Positions 28,998 to 39,179 are shown, counted from the first letter of the stretch. The stretch is DNA of 64,000 nucleotides from Chitinibacter bivalviorum (GCF_013403565.1 NZ_CP058627.1:310001-374000); one strand, 5' to 3'. Numbers and translations are program-made. The notes: a model not told the origin generated them from the sequence alone.

Positions 28998-29582
28998 TTA
29001 TTTGTCTTCGCCGACCAGAATGGTTGCGTCGGTGAGGTATTTGTGCGGAGGGATAACCAAGTTGACTGGTGCTGGTACGCCGGTAAAGACGCGACCCGCC
29101 AAGTCGAACTTGGAGCCATGACATGGGCAGTAAAAGCCACCCACCCAATCCGGACCCAAATCAGCAGGCGCCAAGTCAGGACGGAAAGTTGGCGAACAGC
29201 CCAAGTGAGTACAAACACCCGTTGCAACCCAGATTTCAGGTTTAATCGAGCGAGTTGCGTTATGGCAATACTCTGGTTGTTCACTGGCATTAGACTTTGG
29301 ATCTACGAGTTTAGGATCGTTTTTCGCTAAGTCTTTCAGCATCTCTGGGGTGCGTTTTACCACCCAAACAGGTTTGCCGCGCCATTCGACGGTAATTTTT
29401 TGGCCTAGCTCGAGTTTGCTGATGTCCACTTCAACAGGGGCACCCGCTGCTTTTGCGCGCTCGGAAGGAAAGAAGCTGGCGACGAACGGAATCGCCACAC
29501 CAGCTGTCGCAACAGCGCCTACTGCGCTGGAAGCGACGACTAAAAATCGCCGCTTGCTATTATCTATTTGCTGCTCACTCAT
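28998..29582 (-). CDS. petA: Rieske iron-sulfur subunit of the bc1 complex
   Basis: A 194-residue protein. The N-terminus carries a Tat-like twin-arginine (SKRRFLVV) before a single membrane helix. The [2Fe-2S] cluster boxes are CTHLGC near residue 130 and CPCHGS near residue 154. It accepts electrons from quinol at cytochrome b and passes them to cytochrome c1. I chose ATG 29582; the frame is open 15 codons further up but without conserved residues. Confidence 0.96.
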   Translation of the reverse strand: MSEQQIDNSKRRFLVVASSAVGAVATAGVAIPFVASFFPSERAKAAGAPVEVDISKLELGQKITVEWRGKPVWVVKRTPEMLKDLAKNDPKLVDPKSNASEQPEYCHNATRSIKPEIWVATGVCTHLGCSPTFRPDLAPADLGPDWVGGFYCPCHGSKFDLAGRVFTGVPAPVNLVIPPHKYLTDATILVGEDK

Positions 29583-29710
29583 AACCCAATCCCTGATTTG
29601 TAGGAACGCAATATCGGAAACCGCCAAATTCTACCCGAAAGCACCATGGAACTTAAAGCGCATTGAGGCGTCTTAGCGACCATTTTGAAAAATAAAGTTC
29701 AAAAGCGAGT

Positions 29711-30145
29711 CTAATTGGTGACGTAGCGCGCTAATTCTTCATTTAATTTATCGGCAACACTCAAGGTAATGTCTTCTACTTTTTCATTTTTGCTTGAAGG
29801 GTAGCTGATTTGATAAACACGCGCGGTTAATTTCCAACCTTGCGGTGTTTGCATCAATGAATACTGAATTCTAGCCTCGGTCGGAATATTCGCTTTAGTG
29901 ACCGCCGACATAAATTCAATTTGATTGGCTGAGCGTGACCGTATTTTCATGCCTTTGCTGCTACGGTAACGAATGATGTCTTCCATGATGGTTTTATTGC
30001 TGCGGCCGACAATGGTTGCGCTCGGATAACTTGGTTGCACATTTACGACAGGTTTGGTGGGCTCGGGCGGGGACTGCGTTGCGCAGCCGACGCACAGAAA
30101 GCTCAAAATACCCATTGTGAGCAGTGAGGTGAAATTCAATTTCAT
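29711..30145 (-). CDS. Small lipoprotein of unknown function
   Basis: A 144-residue protein with a signal peptide ending in LCVGC, a probable lipoprotein cleavage site (Cys at the -3 position makes it slightly unusual). The mature part has a short Pro-rich region, then a mixed alpha/beta domain containing SNKTIMEDIIRYRSSKGMKIRSR. I recognise no family. Its ATG overlaps the stop of the NIF3 gene (ATGA at 30142-30145), so the two are co-translated. Confidence 0.75.
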   Translation of the reverse strand: MKLNFTSLLTMGILSFLCVGCATQSPPEPTKPVVNVQPSYPSATIVGRSNKTIMEDIIRYRSSKGMKIRSRSANQIEFMSAVTKANIPTEARIQYSLMQTPQGWKLTARVYQISYPSSKNEKVEDITLSVADKLNEELARYVTN

Positions 30146-30894
30146 ACGGGGTTATCCAAATCAAGGTGGATGTGCTCAAGGCCAAATTCTTCAGCCAGAT
30201 GTTTACCTAGTGCAGCAATACCATAACGTTCGGTCGCATGATGGCCCGCTGCAATATAAGCAACGCCGCTTTCATTGGCTAAGTGCGTAACAAATTCGGA
30301 GGCTTCGCCGGTAATAAAGCAGTCAATATTCATATTGCTGGCTTCGCGGAAATAGCTTTGTGCGCCGCCGGTGCACCAGGCGACATTGCGAATGGTTTTA
30401 TTCATATCGCCGAGCGTTAATGCTGGCCGTTTTAGTTGCAAGCCTATGTGCTGGCTAAAGGTGTCTAGTGACATTGGGACGGGCAATTCGCCCAGCCATG
30501 CCAATTCTTGCTCGCCAAAGCGAGCCGTGCCAATCAGGCCGAGTTTTTGCGCCAATTGCGCATTATTGCCCAACGTTTCATGAGCATCGAGTGGCAAGTG
30601 GTAGCCAAACAAATTGACATCGTTGAGTAGTAATTTGGCAATGCGTTGTTTTTTGGTGCGGGTGATGGTGGGGTCTTCACCTTTCCAGAAATAGCCATGA
30701 TGAACCAAGATCGCGTCGGCACCTTGCTCGATGGCTGCTTCAATCAAGGCGAGCGAGGCGGTGACACCCGTCACAATTTTACTAATCTGTTCACGCCCTT
30801 CGACTTGTAGGCCATTTGGGGCGTAATCTTTGAATCGTGTCACTGCAAGCAGTTGTCCGATATAATTTTCTAACTCTTGACGTTGAATTGGCAT
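30142..30894 (-). CDS. NIF3/YbgI family dinuclear-metal protein
   Basis: A 250-residue Nif3-like protein. The family forms toroidal hexamers with two metals per subunit; VHHGYFWKGE near residue 65 and the C-terminal GHHATERYGI provide metal-binding His residues. NGLQVEG near residue 26 is another family mark. Its function is uncertain; GTP cyclohydrolase-like and metallochaperone roles have been proposed for relatives. The start ATG 30894 is divergent from, and only 15 bases away from, the protease gene start, leaving almost no room for promoters outside coding DNA. Confidence 0.9.
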   Translation of the reverse strand: MPIQRQELENYIGQLLAVTRFKDYAPNGLQVEGREQISKIVTGVTASLALIEAAIEQGADAILVHHGYFWKGEDPTITRTKKQRIAKLLLNDVNLFGYHLPLDAHETLGNNAQLAQKLGLIGTARFGEQELAWLGELPVPMSLDTFSQHIGLQLKRPALTLGDMNKTIRNVAWCTGGAQSYFREASNMNIDCFITGEASEFVTHLANESGVAYIAAGHHATERYGIAALGKHLAEEFGLEHIHLDLDNPV

Positions 30895-30909
30895 AAAGAT
30901 AAACGCACT

Positions 30910-32070
30910 ATGAAAAAACTTTGGCTCATTTTCGCACAAACCACCACGATCGGTCTGGCGATCTGGTTTTTAGTGACTTTACTTAAGCCCGAATGGCGTA
31001 TGCCAGTTGCACCGCCAACGCCGGTGGTTACTCTCAAACAAACTCAGGCCGTAGCCTCTGCCCCCGCAGAGTTTTCCTACAGTCAGGCCGCGAAAAAAGC
31101 CAAGCCCTCGGTGGTGAATATTTATACCGCGCAAGAAGCGCGCCAAGTGCGCAACCCTTTCTTGAATGATCCTGTGTTGCGGAAATTTTTTGGCGAACGT
31201 GGACAAGGCGGCAGGGGTGATGAGGCGCAACGACCGTCAAGTTTGGGCTCTGGCGTCTTGGTCTCTGAGCAAGGGTATATTGTTACAAACAATCATGTTG
31301 TTGAAGCCGCCGACGAAATTGAAGTGGCCTTGGCAGATGGGCGCACTGCTTCGGCCAAATTGATCGGTAGCGACCCTGACACCGATATTGCTGTGATTAA
31401 AATTGATTTACCCAATTTGCCAGCGATCAGCTTTGCTGATGTTGAAAAATTGGAAATCGGTGATGTGGTCTTGGCTATTGGTAATCCATTTGGCGTCGGT
31501 CAGACGGTGACGATGGGGATTATTTCCGCTTTAGGCCGTTCCGAGTTGGGCATCAACACCTTTGAAAATTTCATTCAAACTGACGCTGCGATCAATCCTG
31601 GTAATTCGGGTGGGGCATTGGTCGATGCGCGCGGTAATCTGATTGGGATAAATACCGCGATTTATTCCAAAACTGGTGGCTCTTTGGGAATTGGTTTTGC
31701 GATTCCGGCGACCACGGTGAAGCAAATTATGGAAGCGCTGATTAAAGACGGCAGCGTAACGCGCGGTTGGCTTGGCGTTGAAGTGCAAGATTTGACTGCC
31801 GATTTGGCTACGTCGCTAGGGGTAAAAGACGTCAAAGGCAGTTTGATTGCCGGCGTGGTGCGCAATGGCCCGGCGGCTAATGCTGGCGTTCGACCCGGCG
31901 ATCTCTTACTGAGCATCGATGGCAAAGAGGTCACTAACTCGGCCAAAATGCTCGATATTATCGCCGCCCTTAAACCTGAGCAGTCAGTGCCGATGGTGTA
32001 TGTGCGACAAGGACAGCAAGTCGAGACGACAGTTCAGGTCGGTAAACGCCCTAAGTTTAACCGTCGTTAG
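30910..32070 (+). CDS. DegS/HtrA-like periplasmic serine protease with one PDZ domain
   Basis: A 386-residue protein with an N-terminal membrane anchor (residues about 5-24), a trypsin-like domain and a single C-terminal PDZ domain. The catalytic triad can be seen: His129 (NNHVVEA), Asp159 (DTDIAVIK) and Ser233 (GNSGGA). One anchor and one PDZ domain fit DegS/AlgW, which cut anti-sigma factor RseA/MucA; a general quality-control role is also possible. A copy of the 49-bp element follows its stop after two bases. Confidence 0.88.
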   Translation: MKKLWLIFAQTTTIGLAIWFLVTLLKPEWRMPVAPPTPVVTLKQTQAVASAPAEFSYSQAAKKAKPSVVNIYTAQEARQVRNPFLNDPVLRKFFGERGQGGRGDEAQRPSSLGSGVLVSEQGYIVTNNHVVEAADEIEVALADGRTASAKLIGSDPDTDIAVIKIDLPNLPAISFADVEKLEIGDVVLAIGNPFGVGQTVTMGIISALGRSELGINTFENFIQTDAAINPGNSGGALVDARGNLIGINTAIYSKTGGSLGIGFAIPATTVKQIMEALIKDGSVTRGWLGVEVQDLTADLATSLGVKDVKGSLIAGVVRNGPAANAGVRPGDLLLSIDGKEVTNSAKMLDIIAALKPEQSVPMVYVRQGQQVETTVQVGKRPKFNRR

Positions 32071-32072
32071 TG

Positions 32073-32121
32073 GGGTATTTGCTTTAATATGTTGCTGGAT
32101 TTTTACTTGGGGTCTATACGG
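32073..32121. repeat. 49-bp palindromic element, copy 5 (degenerate, after the DegS-like gene)
   Basis: GGGTATTTGCTTTAA at the left, and ATACGG in place of ATACCC at the right, at the same 49-base spacing. It lies between convergent genes and is flanked by TG on both sides. It is the least conserved accepted copy. Confidence 0.5.
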
Positions 32122-32273
32122 TGCGGGGGTATTCAGCTCGCTGACTTCGAAACTATTTGTTCGCGGCGGTGCTGCCGCTTGTTGCTCAAAAAGTGCAAAA
32201 GCATAGGCTGATTGTATTGCAGCGATTCAACAGAAACCGACAAGGGATGCTCTGCGGCTGGAGCGAAGCATGG

Positions 32274-34244
32274 TTAATTGCCTTGCAGCAGTAAGATTTC
32301 TGCCGCCGCTAGGTCTTCCTGTTCGCCAAGTAATACTACGACATCGCCATTTTGCAGCTGATAATCTTGGCTTGGTTGTACAGCCGGCTGATTACGTCGT
32401 CGGATACTGCGTACTTCGACGCGCAATTGTTCTAGCTTTAATTCACCGATGGTATAGCCGATAGCATAGGCATTTTGCGTCAGCTGTACGGTATGCAGGC
32501 GAGGTTGGTGGCGGTCACCATCCTCGTTTTCTTCGTGTATCCCGCGGTAAAATCCGCGTATGAGCTGATAACGTGCTTCGCGTACTTCACGGATGCGACG
32601 CACGACTTTATTGAGCGGAACGCCCAATAACATCATGGTGTGTGAGGCCAGCATCAGCGAGCCTTCCATGATTTCTGCGACCACTTCAGCCGCGCCAGCG
32701 TTTTTGAGTAAATCAATATCGCTATCGTCTTGCGTGCGCACAATCACCGGCAGCTCTGGCCGCAATTGGTGTACGACTTCTAAAATTTTCATCGCAGAAT
32801 GGGTTTCTGCATAGGTCACAATCAAGGCGCGGGCGCGCATTAGACCCGCCGCGATCAGTACCTCGCGTTTGGCGGCGTCGCCAAAAACCACCGATTCACC
32901 CGCTGCACCCGCTTCGCGGACCATTTCTGGGTCGAGATCGAGCGCAAAAAAAGTGATATTTTCCGCGTGTAAAATGCGACCTAATGACTGACCACTGCGG
33001 CCGTAACCGCACAGAATCACGTGCCCGCTATTGGCCATGCTACGCACGGCGATCTGGTGCAAATTGGCTGCCAGATTCATCCATTCCGAGCTGGCTAGGC
33101 GCAATACCAATTTGTCGGAGTGCTGAATTAAGAATGGCGTGATCATCATCGAAACAATAATCGCCGCGATCGTGCTTTGTAGCAGAGTTGCGGGCATGAG
33201 ATGCTGTCCCGCAGCCAAGGCGAGCAAAACAAAGGCAAATTCTCCGCCTTGCCCAAGTGCAAAACCCGTGCGCCATGAAGTGCCTGCCGAGTTGCCAAAT
33301 AGACGTGCCAGCCCCGCAATAACCAAAACTTTGATTGGGCCGAGCACCATGACGAGGCCCAAAATTAAAGGCCATTGTGTTTGTAGAATCGCAAAATTCA
33401 GATTCATGCCCACGGTGACAAAAAATAGACCCAGCAGTAAATCGCGGAAAGGTCGGATGTCGTCTTCGACTTGATAGCGATATTCTGTTTCGGCAATCAA
33501 CATGCCGGCTAAAAACGCGCCCAAGGCCAAAGAAAGCCCCGCTAATTCAGTCATCCAGGCGATGCCCAGCGTCGTGAGCAAAATATTGAGCATGAATAAT
33601 TCGCTGGAGTGCTGGCGAGCAACCAAATTAAACCAAGGGCGCATTAATTTTTGGCCTAGCCACAGCAGTAATGTCAGGACTGCAATGATTTTGAGTGCGG
33701 CAAAGCCCAATGAAGCGGCTAATTGTTCGGCTGGTTGGCTCAAAACGGGGATCATAATCAGGAACGGCACAACGGCCAGATCTTGAAATAGCAAAATCCC
33801 AAAAGCATTCTGCCCATGGGGCGCATTTAATTCGTTGCGATCGGTGAGTAATTTGGACACCATGGCGGTTGATGACATGGCCATGGCCGCCCCTAAAGCC
33901 AAGCCCACTTGCCAGCTTAAACCGAGCAGCATGACGCCGCCGCCCACCAAGGCGAGTACACTCAATACTTGGCTCAGGCCAAGGCCAAATACAATGCGGC
34001 GCATGGCCTTGAGTTTGGCCAGATTAAATTCCAGCCCCAAGGTAAACATCAGAAATACGACGCCAAACTCAGCTAGGTGAATCGCTTCCTCACTGGAAGG
34101 AATGATCCCTAGGGCATGTGGGCCAATAAAAATACCAATCACCAAATAGCCGAGCATCGGTGGTAGCTTGATTTTGCGGCACAGTACGACCGTTAATACG
34201 GCGGTCGCCAATAAAAAGAGAAGATTTTTTAAAATTGAATCCAT
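32274..34244 (-). CDS. CPA2 family potassium:proton antiporter (KefB/KefC-like)
   Basis: A 656-residue protein: about 12 membrane helices (residues 1-380), then an RCK/TrkA-N nucleotide-binding domain starting at HVILCGYGRSGQSLGRIL near residue 407, and a TrkA-C domain near the C-terminus (GYTIGELKLEQLRVEVRSI). Such proteins export K+ or exchange Na+/K+ with protons under control of NAD(H) or glutathione adducts. The exact ion and the Kef versus RosB/YbaL subgroup cannot be fixed. It ends at 32274, about 150 bases from the repeat element, and is divergent from kdsD. Confidence 0.88.
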   Translation of the reverse strand: MDSILKNLLFLLATAVLTVVLCRKIKLPPMLGYLVIGIFIGPHALGIIPSSEEAIHLAEFGVVFLMFTLGLEFNLAKLKAMRRIVFGLGLSQVLSVLALVGGGVMLLGLSWQVGLALGAAMAMSSTAMVSKLLTDRNELNAPHGQNAFGILLFQDLAVVPFLIMIPVLSQPAEQLAASLGFAALKIIAVLTLLLWLGQKLMRPWFNLVARQHSSELFMLNILLTTLGIAWMTELAGLSLALGAFLAGMLIAETEYRYQVEDDIRPFRDLLLGLFFVTVGMNLNFAILQTQWPLILGLVMVLGPIKVLVIAGLARLFGNSAGTSWRTGFALGQGGEFAFVLLALAAGQHLMPATLLQSTIAAIIVSMMITPFLIQHSDKLVLRLASSEWMNLAANLHQIAVRSMANSGHVILCGYGRSGQSLGRILHAENITFFALDLDPEMVREAGAAGESVVFGDAAKREVLIAAGLMRARALIVTYAETHSAMKILEVVHQLRPELPVIVRTQDDSDIDLLKNAGAAEVVAEIMEGSLMLASHTMMLLGVPLNKVVRRIREVREARYQLIRGFYRGIHEENEDGDRHQPRLHTVQLTQNAYAIGYTIGELKLEQLRVEVRSIRRRNQPAVQPSQDYQLQNGDVVVLLGEQEDLAAAEILLLQGN

Positions 34245-34442
34245 GCTGCGCGAGAGTGCCCTGTGGGGTAAGTGCTTTTAGTTTAGCTGTTTCAATGTGA
34301 TAAATTGGGACGAGTGCTGCAAAACAGCAGATTGTTTGATGTAAGTATAACCGAAGCAAATGCTATTTATACCGCGCCGCTGTTACATCGCGCCGCGCTC
34401 TTTTATAATCCAGTCTCAATTTTTCCTAGCGATGCCTTGTTC

Positions 34443-35408
34443 ATGCAAAGTGCACATCAAACTGCTCGTCGTGTTTTGGCCATGGAAGCAGCAGCCATCG
34501 AAGCGATCGGCGCTCGTCTGGATGATGGTTTGTTTGAGCAGGCCTGCCAGCTTGTCCTTGCTTGCCAAGGGCGAGTGGTCGTTATGGGAATGGGTAAATC
34601 AGGTCATATTGCGCGCAAAATTGCCGCCACCATGGCCAGTACCGGTACCCCTGCTATTTTTGTCCACCCCGGTGAAGCTGCACATGGTGATTTGGGGATG
34701 ATTACGCGCCAAGATATGGTGCTGATATTGTCCAACTCGGGTGAAAGCGATGAAGTGCTGGCTATCCTGCCTAGCTTAAAGCGCCTTGCAGTGCCGATTA
34801 TCTCGATGACGGGCGCGCCACAATCGACTTTAGCGCAAGAGGCGAATGTGCATTTGGACGCTGGCGTGGCCGAAGAGGCTTGCCCACTGAATTTGGCGCC
34901 GACTGCGAGTACGACGGCGGCCTTGGCGCTCGGGGATGCGCTGGCTGTGGCCTTGCTGGAGGCTCGGGGTTTTCAGGCCGATGATTTTGCCTTGTCGCAT
35001 CCGGGCGGAAGCTTAGGGCGTCGTCTGTTGGTGCATGTGCGTGATTTGATGCATGCGGGAGATAAGCTGCCTGTCGTGCAGGAAACCATGCCTTTGCGTG
35101 ATGCCTTGCTGGAAATTAGTCGCAAAGGCTTGGGCATGACTGCGGTAGTGGATGCGGCTGGCCAATTGCAAGGCGTGTATACCGATGGTGATTTACGCCG
35201 CACTTTGGATCGCGATGTAGACCTACGCGCAACCAAGGTGTCTGAGGTGATGACACGTAATCCTGCTACCATAGAGGCTCAGCGCTTGGCGGCGGAGGCG
35301 GCTGCAGTGATGGAAGGGCGCAGAATTAATGGCTTGCTGGTGCTAGAAAATGGTCAGCTGGTCGGTGCTTTGAATATGCACGATTTATTAAAGGCTAGGG
35401 TGGTTTGA
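34443..35408 (+). CDS. kdsD: Arabinose-5-phosphate isomerase
   Basis: A 321-residue enzyme of KDO synthesis converting ribulose 5-phosphate to arabinose 5-phosphate. An N-terminal SIS domain (GMGKSGHIARKIAATMASTG, SNSGESDE, LNLAPTASTT) is followed by two CBS domains in the C-terminal 130 residues. I took ATG 34443 (MQSAHQTARRVL), the normal family start. It heads the kdsD-kdsC-lptC-lptA-lptB-rpoN run, with a 49-bp element between it and kdsC. Confidence 0.95.
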   Translation: MQSAHQTARRVLAMEAAAIEAIGARLDDGLFEQACQLVLACQGRVVVMGMGKSGHIARKIAATMASTGTPAIFVHPGEAAHGDLGMITRQDMVLILSNSGESDEVLAILPSLKRLAVPIISMTGAPQSTLAQEANVHLDAGVAEEACPLNLAPTASTTAALALGDALAVALLEARGFQADDFALSHPGGSLGRRLLVHVRDLMHAGDKLPVVQETMPLRDALLEISRKGLGMTAVVDAAGQLQGVYTDGDLRRTLDRDVDLRATKVSEVMTRNPATIEAQRLAAEAAAVMEGRRINGLLVLENGQLVGALNMHDLLKARVV

Positions 35409-35410
35409 TT

Positions 35411-35459
35411 GGGTATGTCCCCCAAATCATTTTAGGCATTGGATTTGAATGATATACCC
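35411..35459. repeat. 49-bp palindromic element, copy 6 (between kdsD and kdsC)
   Basis: GGGTATGTCCCCCAAATC at the left pairs well with GGATTTGAATGATATACCC at the right. It begins two bases after the kdsD stop and ends 17 bases before kdsC, inside a probable operon. Confidence 0.78.
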
Positions 35460-35476
35460 CATGTGGGTGGTAAATA

Positions 35477-35992
35477 ATGACAGAACGCGCAAAAACAGTA
35501 AAATTGATGATCTTTGACGTTGACGGTGTGATGACCGACGGCGGCTTGTACTTTTCCGATTCTGGCGAAGAAATGAAAGCGTTCAATTCGCTCGATGGCC
35601 ATGGCATGAAAATGTTGCAAAACAGCGGTGTTAAATTGGCCATTATTACGGGGCGCACGTCGCGCTTACTGGAGCACCGTACCCGTAATTTGGGGATCGA
35701 TTACGTTTACCAAGGTGCGCACGATAAATTGGCGTCTTTTCAGGCTTTGATTGCAAAAGTTGGCGTCACGGCCGAAGAGTGCGGCTATATGGGCGATGAT
35801 GTGATTGATTTGCCTGTCATGCGCCGCGTGGCATTTGCGGCCTCGGTACCCGCTGCGCCTGAATTGGTGCAACAGAACGCCCACTATGTCACGGGCCGTC
35901 AGGGTGGACATGGTGCAGTACGTGAAGTGTGTGAATTAATCATGGCAAGCCAAGGCACGCTGGATGCCGCTTTGGCACCGTATTTGCAATAG
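35477..35992 (+). CDS. kdsC: KDO 8-phosphate phosphatase
   Basis: A 171-residue C0-type HAD phosphatase lacking a cap domain, which acts as a tetramer on KDO 8-P. The nucleophile motif FDVDGVMTDGG is at residues 13-23, ITGRTS near 58 and GDDVIDLPVM near 111. The preceding kdsD and following lptCAB place it in the lipopolysaccharide operon. Confidence 0.96.
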   Translation: MTERAKTVKLMIFDVDGVMTDGGLYFSDSGEEMKAFNSLDGHGMKMLQNSGVKLAIITGRTSRLLEHRTRNLGIDYVYQGAHDKLASFQALIAKVGVTAEECGYMGDDVIDLPVMRRVAFAASVPAAPELVQQNAHYVTGRQGGHGAVREVCELIMASQGTLDAALAPYLQ

Positions 35993-36001
35993 GGCCAGAT
36001 T

Positions 36002-36604
36002 TTGCGCAGTTTAACCATATTGACCTTGCCGCTGATGTTGCTGTTGATGGTCGGCGCTCTGATCTGGTCATTGAGTCGGGTGGCGATGGATGCGGCGGTG
36101 GAAGAGAAAACCGACCCTAATTTGCCTGATTTATTTGCGACGCATGGTGTTTTGATGCGTTACGATGAAATGGGCAGCAAGCGTTCCGAACTGATTGCCA
36201 GTGAAGTCACGCATATTCCAACGCAAGATACGATGCTGTTTACCCAGCCCAAGCTGATCCAAACCGAGCCAGGAAAACCGACTATTACGGTAGTTGGTGT
36301 GCGTGGGAAAAGCATTTTGAAGGCGTCTCAGGTCTGGTTTTATGATGAAACGACCTTGCGCCGTGCGCCTTTTGGCGAGCAAGCTGAATTAATTGTGCAC
36401 GGGCGTGACATTCGAATCGATCAAGGTACACAGCAAGCCCATTCCGATGCCCCTGTGGTGGCCGATATGGGCCCGCATCATGCCGAAGCAGTGGGTTTTG
36501 TCGCGGATAATGTCGCACAAACCTTAGTTCTTAAATCTCAAGTAAAGATGACCTATGTTCCGACCGCTCGTATTGCCCTTGTTGGCTCTGCTCCTCGTCA
36601 ATAA
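36002..36604 (+). CDS. lptC: LPS export protein LptC
   Basis: A 200-residue single-pass inner membrane protein (helix at residues about 5-25) with a periplasmic beta-jellyroll domain that passes lipopolysaccharide from LptBFG to LptA. The start is a TTG at 36002; no ATG or GTG gives a suitable N-terminus. The 3' end overlaps lptA by 50 bases in another frame, an unusually long but plausible overlap in this operon. Confidence 0.9.
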   Translation: MRSLTILTLPLMLLLMVGALIWSLSRVAMDAAVEEKTDPNLPDLFATHGVLMRYDEMGSKRSELIASEVTHIPTQDTMLFTQPKLIQTEPGKPTITVVGVRGKSILKASQVWFYDETTLRRAPFGEQAELIVHGRDIRIDQGTQQAHSDAPVVADMGPHHAEAVGFVADNVAQTLVLKSQVKMTYVPTARIALVGSAPRQ

Positions 36605-37049
36605 CGCTGGCGCTGAAACGGCTGACCGTGAAAAGCCGATGAATATCACGGCTGATAATTGCAGCTTGGATCAAAAAACACAGCAAAGTGTCTGCGTCGG
36701 CAACGTGGTTGTGACGCAGGGTACGCTGGTGCTGCGCGCTGATAAGTTAACGACTCGGCAAGATGAAAAAGGTAATCAATTTGCTCAAGGCGAAGGGCGT
36801 CCTGTCCGCTTTAAGCAAAAGCTGGATACGGGTGAAATGCTCGACGCTGAATCTCTGCGTTTTGATTATGACGGCGGTAAAGGCCTGATGACCTTGATCG
36901 ACAAGGCTTGGGTGAAGCGCAATCAAGATATGGTGGTAGGTGATACCATTACCTACGACATGAACACCGAATACTACCAAGCGCAAAGTAAAACAGGTGG
37001 TCGTGTCAACATTACCCTGATGCCGAAAAAGAAAGAAGCCAGTAAATGA
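36555..37049 (+). CDS. lptA: LPS transport periplasmic protein LptA
   Basis: A 164-residue protein with a signal peptide ending near NNAGAE and one OstA/LptA beta-jellyroll ([13 protein letters not shown] ... [17 protein letters not shown]). LptA units form the bridge across the periplasm between LptC and LptD. The C-terminus is short and basic (MPKKKEASK). The stop overlaps the lptB start (ATGA). Confidence 0.95.
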   Translation: MFRPLVLPLLALLLVNNAGAETADREKPMNITADNCSLDQKTQQSVCVGNVVVTQGTLVLRADKLTTRQDEKGNQFAQGEGRPVRFKQKLDTGEMLDAESLRFDYDGGKGLMTLIDKAWVKRNQDMVVGDTITYDMNTEYYQAQSKTGGRVNITLMPKKKEASK

Positions 37050-37768
37050 CCACTTTAAAAGCGCAGCATTTACAAAAAAGTTATAAAAAGCGCACCGTTG
37101 TGCGCGATGTCTCGCTCGAAGTCAGCAGCGGTGAAGTCGTTGGTTTGTTGGGCCCTAATGGTGCCGGTAAAACGACGAGTTTTTACATGATTGTCGGCCT
37201 GGTCAAAATGGATCAGGGCATGATCGAGCTCGATGGCGTTGATGTCAGCCAATTACCGATTCATAAACGGGCGCGCTTGGGCTTGGGGTATTTGCCGCAA
37301 GAGGCGTCGATCTTCCGCAAAATGACGGTGGCCGAAAACATCAAAGCGGTTTTGGAGTTGCATTACAGCGATAAAACTGAAATCAACGATAGGCTTGATT
37401 TACTGCTACATGATTTGCACGTCGCACATTTGCGCGATAGCAATGCCATGAGCCTCTCAGGTGGTGAGCGCCGTCGGGTAGAAATCGCCCGCGCCTTGGC
37501 GTCTAATCCGCAGTTTGTCTTGCTGGATGAACCCTTCGCTGGGGTAGACCCAATTGCGGTGATCGATATCCAACGTATTATTGGCTTTCTCAAAGAGCGG
37601 GGCATTGGGGTACTGATTACCGATCACAACGTTCGCGAAACGCTGGGTATTTGTGATCGTGCCTATATCATTTCAGAAGGTGCGGTATTGACCGCTGGAA
37701 AACCCGCTGAAATCGTCAATAATGAAGAAGTTCGCCGCGTTTATCTGGGTGAACACTTCCGCATGTAG
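37046..37768 (+). CDS. lptB: LPS export ABC transporter ATPase LptB
   Basis: A 240-residue ABC ATPase powering lipopolysaccharide extraction. Walker [10 protein letters not shown] near residue 37, the Q-loop region [13 protein letters not shown], signature LSGGERRR near residue 141 and Walker [13 protein letters not shown] near 161 are all complete. rpoN follows after 22 bases, the conserved order in proteobacteria. Confidence 0.97.
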   Translation: MTTLKAQHLQKSYKKRTVVRDVSLEVSSGEVVGLLGPNGAGKTTSFYMIVGLVKMDQGMIELDGVDVSQLPIHKRARLGLGYLPQEASIFRKMTVAENIKAVLELHYSDKTEINDRLDLLLHDLHVAHLRDSNAMSLSGGERRRVEIARALASNPQFVLLDEPFAGVDPIAVIDIQRIIGFLKERGIGVLITDHNVRETLGICDRAYIISEGAVLTAGKPAEIVNNEEVRRVYLGEHFRM

Positions 37769-37790
37769 TTTTTTTGCCGTAGCTGGATAT

Positions 37791-39179
37791 ATGAAGCAAT
37801 CCCTGCAGCTGCGCATGTCGCAGCAGCTCAATTTAACGCCCCAATTACAGCAGTCGATTAAGCTGCTGCAACTCTCCACGCTTGAATTTAATCAGGAATT
37901 AGATCAGTACTTAGCCGACAATCCATTACTCGAGCGTGACGAGCCTGAGGGCGATGCGGGCGAAGTGATCGAGTCTGTTACCGAGTCCAATGATACCGCT
38001 TCCGAAGAACTGGATGGATTGCGCTGGGACGATGTAAAAAGCGGCGCATCATTTGATGATGATGACGAGCATGACCCTACGCTGCGAGTGCCCATCGAGC
38101 TATCGTTGCGCGATCATCTGCTGGCCCAGGCTCGCCTGCTGGGTATTAGCGAGCGCGACCATGCCTTGCTTTCGCTTTTAATCGAGGCACTTGATGAAGA
38201 CGGTTTACTGACCCAAAGCTTGGAAGAAATTTTCGAGCAACTACCTGCCGATTTAATTGCCGATTTGGAATTGGAACCCGAGGAGTTACTCACTGCACAT
38301 CAGTATTTAATGCAGTTAGAACCATTAGGTGTCGGAGCTCGAACGCTTTCGGAATGCTTATTGCTTCAGCTCAAGGTTTACCCTGAGTCAGAGGTGCTAA
38401 ATTTAGCTAAACGCTTGATTGAATCTAGTCTTGAATTGCTGGCGCTACGCGATTACACCAAGCTCAAAAAGTTATTGCATTGTGACGAAGAGCAATTACG
38501 TCAGGCGCAGCAATTGATACGGACACTCAATCCACGTCCCGCCGCCAATTGGGGGGGCGAAACGACCCGTTATGTCGTGCCTGATGTGTTAGTGCAAAAA
38601 TTACGTGGTCGTTGGACTGTGAAATTGAATCAGGCGGCCCAACCTAAATTAAAAGTCAATGAAATCTACGCCAAATTGTTGCAAGGGGATGCTGGTGATA
38701 GTTTGGCTGGGCAATTGCAAGAAGCTAGGTGGTTGATTAAAAGCATAGAACAGCGGGGTAGTACGATTTTACGAGTGGCTCAAGCCATTGTCGCGCGGCA
38801 GCAAGCATTTTTTGAATATGGTGAAGTGGCGATGAAGCCACTCGTGTTACGCGACATTGCTGAAGAACTAGATTTACATGAGTCGACAATTTCACGTGTG
38901 ACAACGCAAAAATTTATGCTGACACCACGTGGGGTTTTGGAGTACAAATACTTCTTCGGCAGTCATGTTGAAAACGAAAGTGGTGGTGAAAACTCGGCCA
39001 CTTCGATCAAAGCTTTGATCAAACAACTGGTGCAGCAAGAAAATCCGAAGAAACCATTATCGGATAGTGCTATAACAGAAGAACTCGCAAGGCAAGGTGT
39101 CGCAGTAGCGCGGCGCACCGTGGCCAAGTATCGGGAGGCGTTAAATATAGCGCCTGCCAGTCAGCGCAAAAGCCTGTAA
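37791..39179 (+). CDS. rpoN: RNA polymerase sigma-54 factor
   Basis: A 462-residue sigma-54. The Gln/Leu-rich region I (LRMSQQLNLTPQLQQSIKLL) interacts with enhancer-binding proteins, an acidic region II follows, and the RpoN box ARRTVAKYRE that recognises the -24 element is near residue 445. The start at 37791 gives the conserved MKQSLQLRMSQQ; an in-frame ATG at 37722 lies inside lptB. The window also encodes the activator NtrC. Confidence 0.97.
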   Translation: MKQSLQLRMSQQLNLTPQLQQSIKLLQLSTLEFNQELDQYLADNPLLERDEPEGDAGEVIESVTESNDTASEELDGLRWDDVKSGASFDDDDEHDPTLRVPIELSLRDHLLAQARLLGISERDHALLSLLIEALDEDGLLTQSLEEIFEQLPADLIADLELEPEELLTAHQYLMQLEPLGVGARTLSECLLLQLKVYPESEVLNLAKRLIESSLELLALRDYTKLKKLLHCDEEQLRQAQQLIRTLNPRPAANWGGETTRYVVPDVLVQKLRGRWTVKLNQAAQPKLKVNEIYAKLLQGDAGDSLAGQLQEARWLIKSIEQRGSTILRVAQAIVARQQAFFEYGEVAMKPLVLRDIAEELDLHESTISRVTTQKFMLTPRGVLEYKYFFGSHVENESGGENSATSIKALIKQLVQQENPKKPLSDSAITEELARQGVAVARRTVAKYREALNIAPASQRKSL

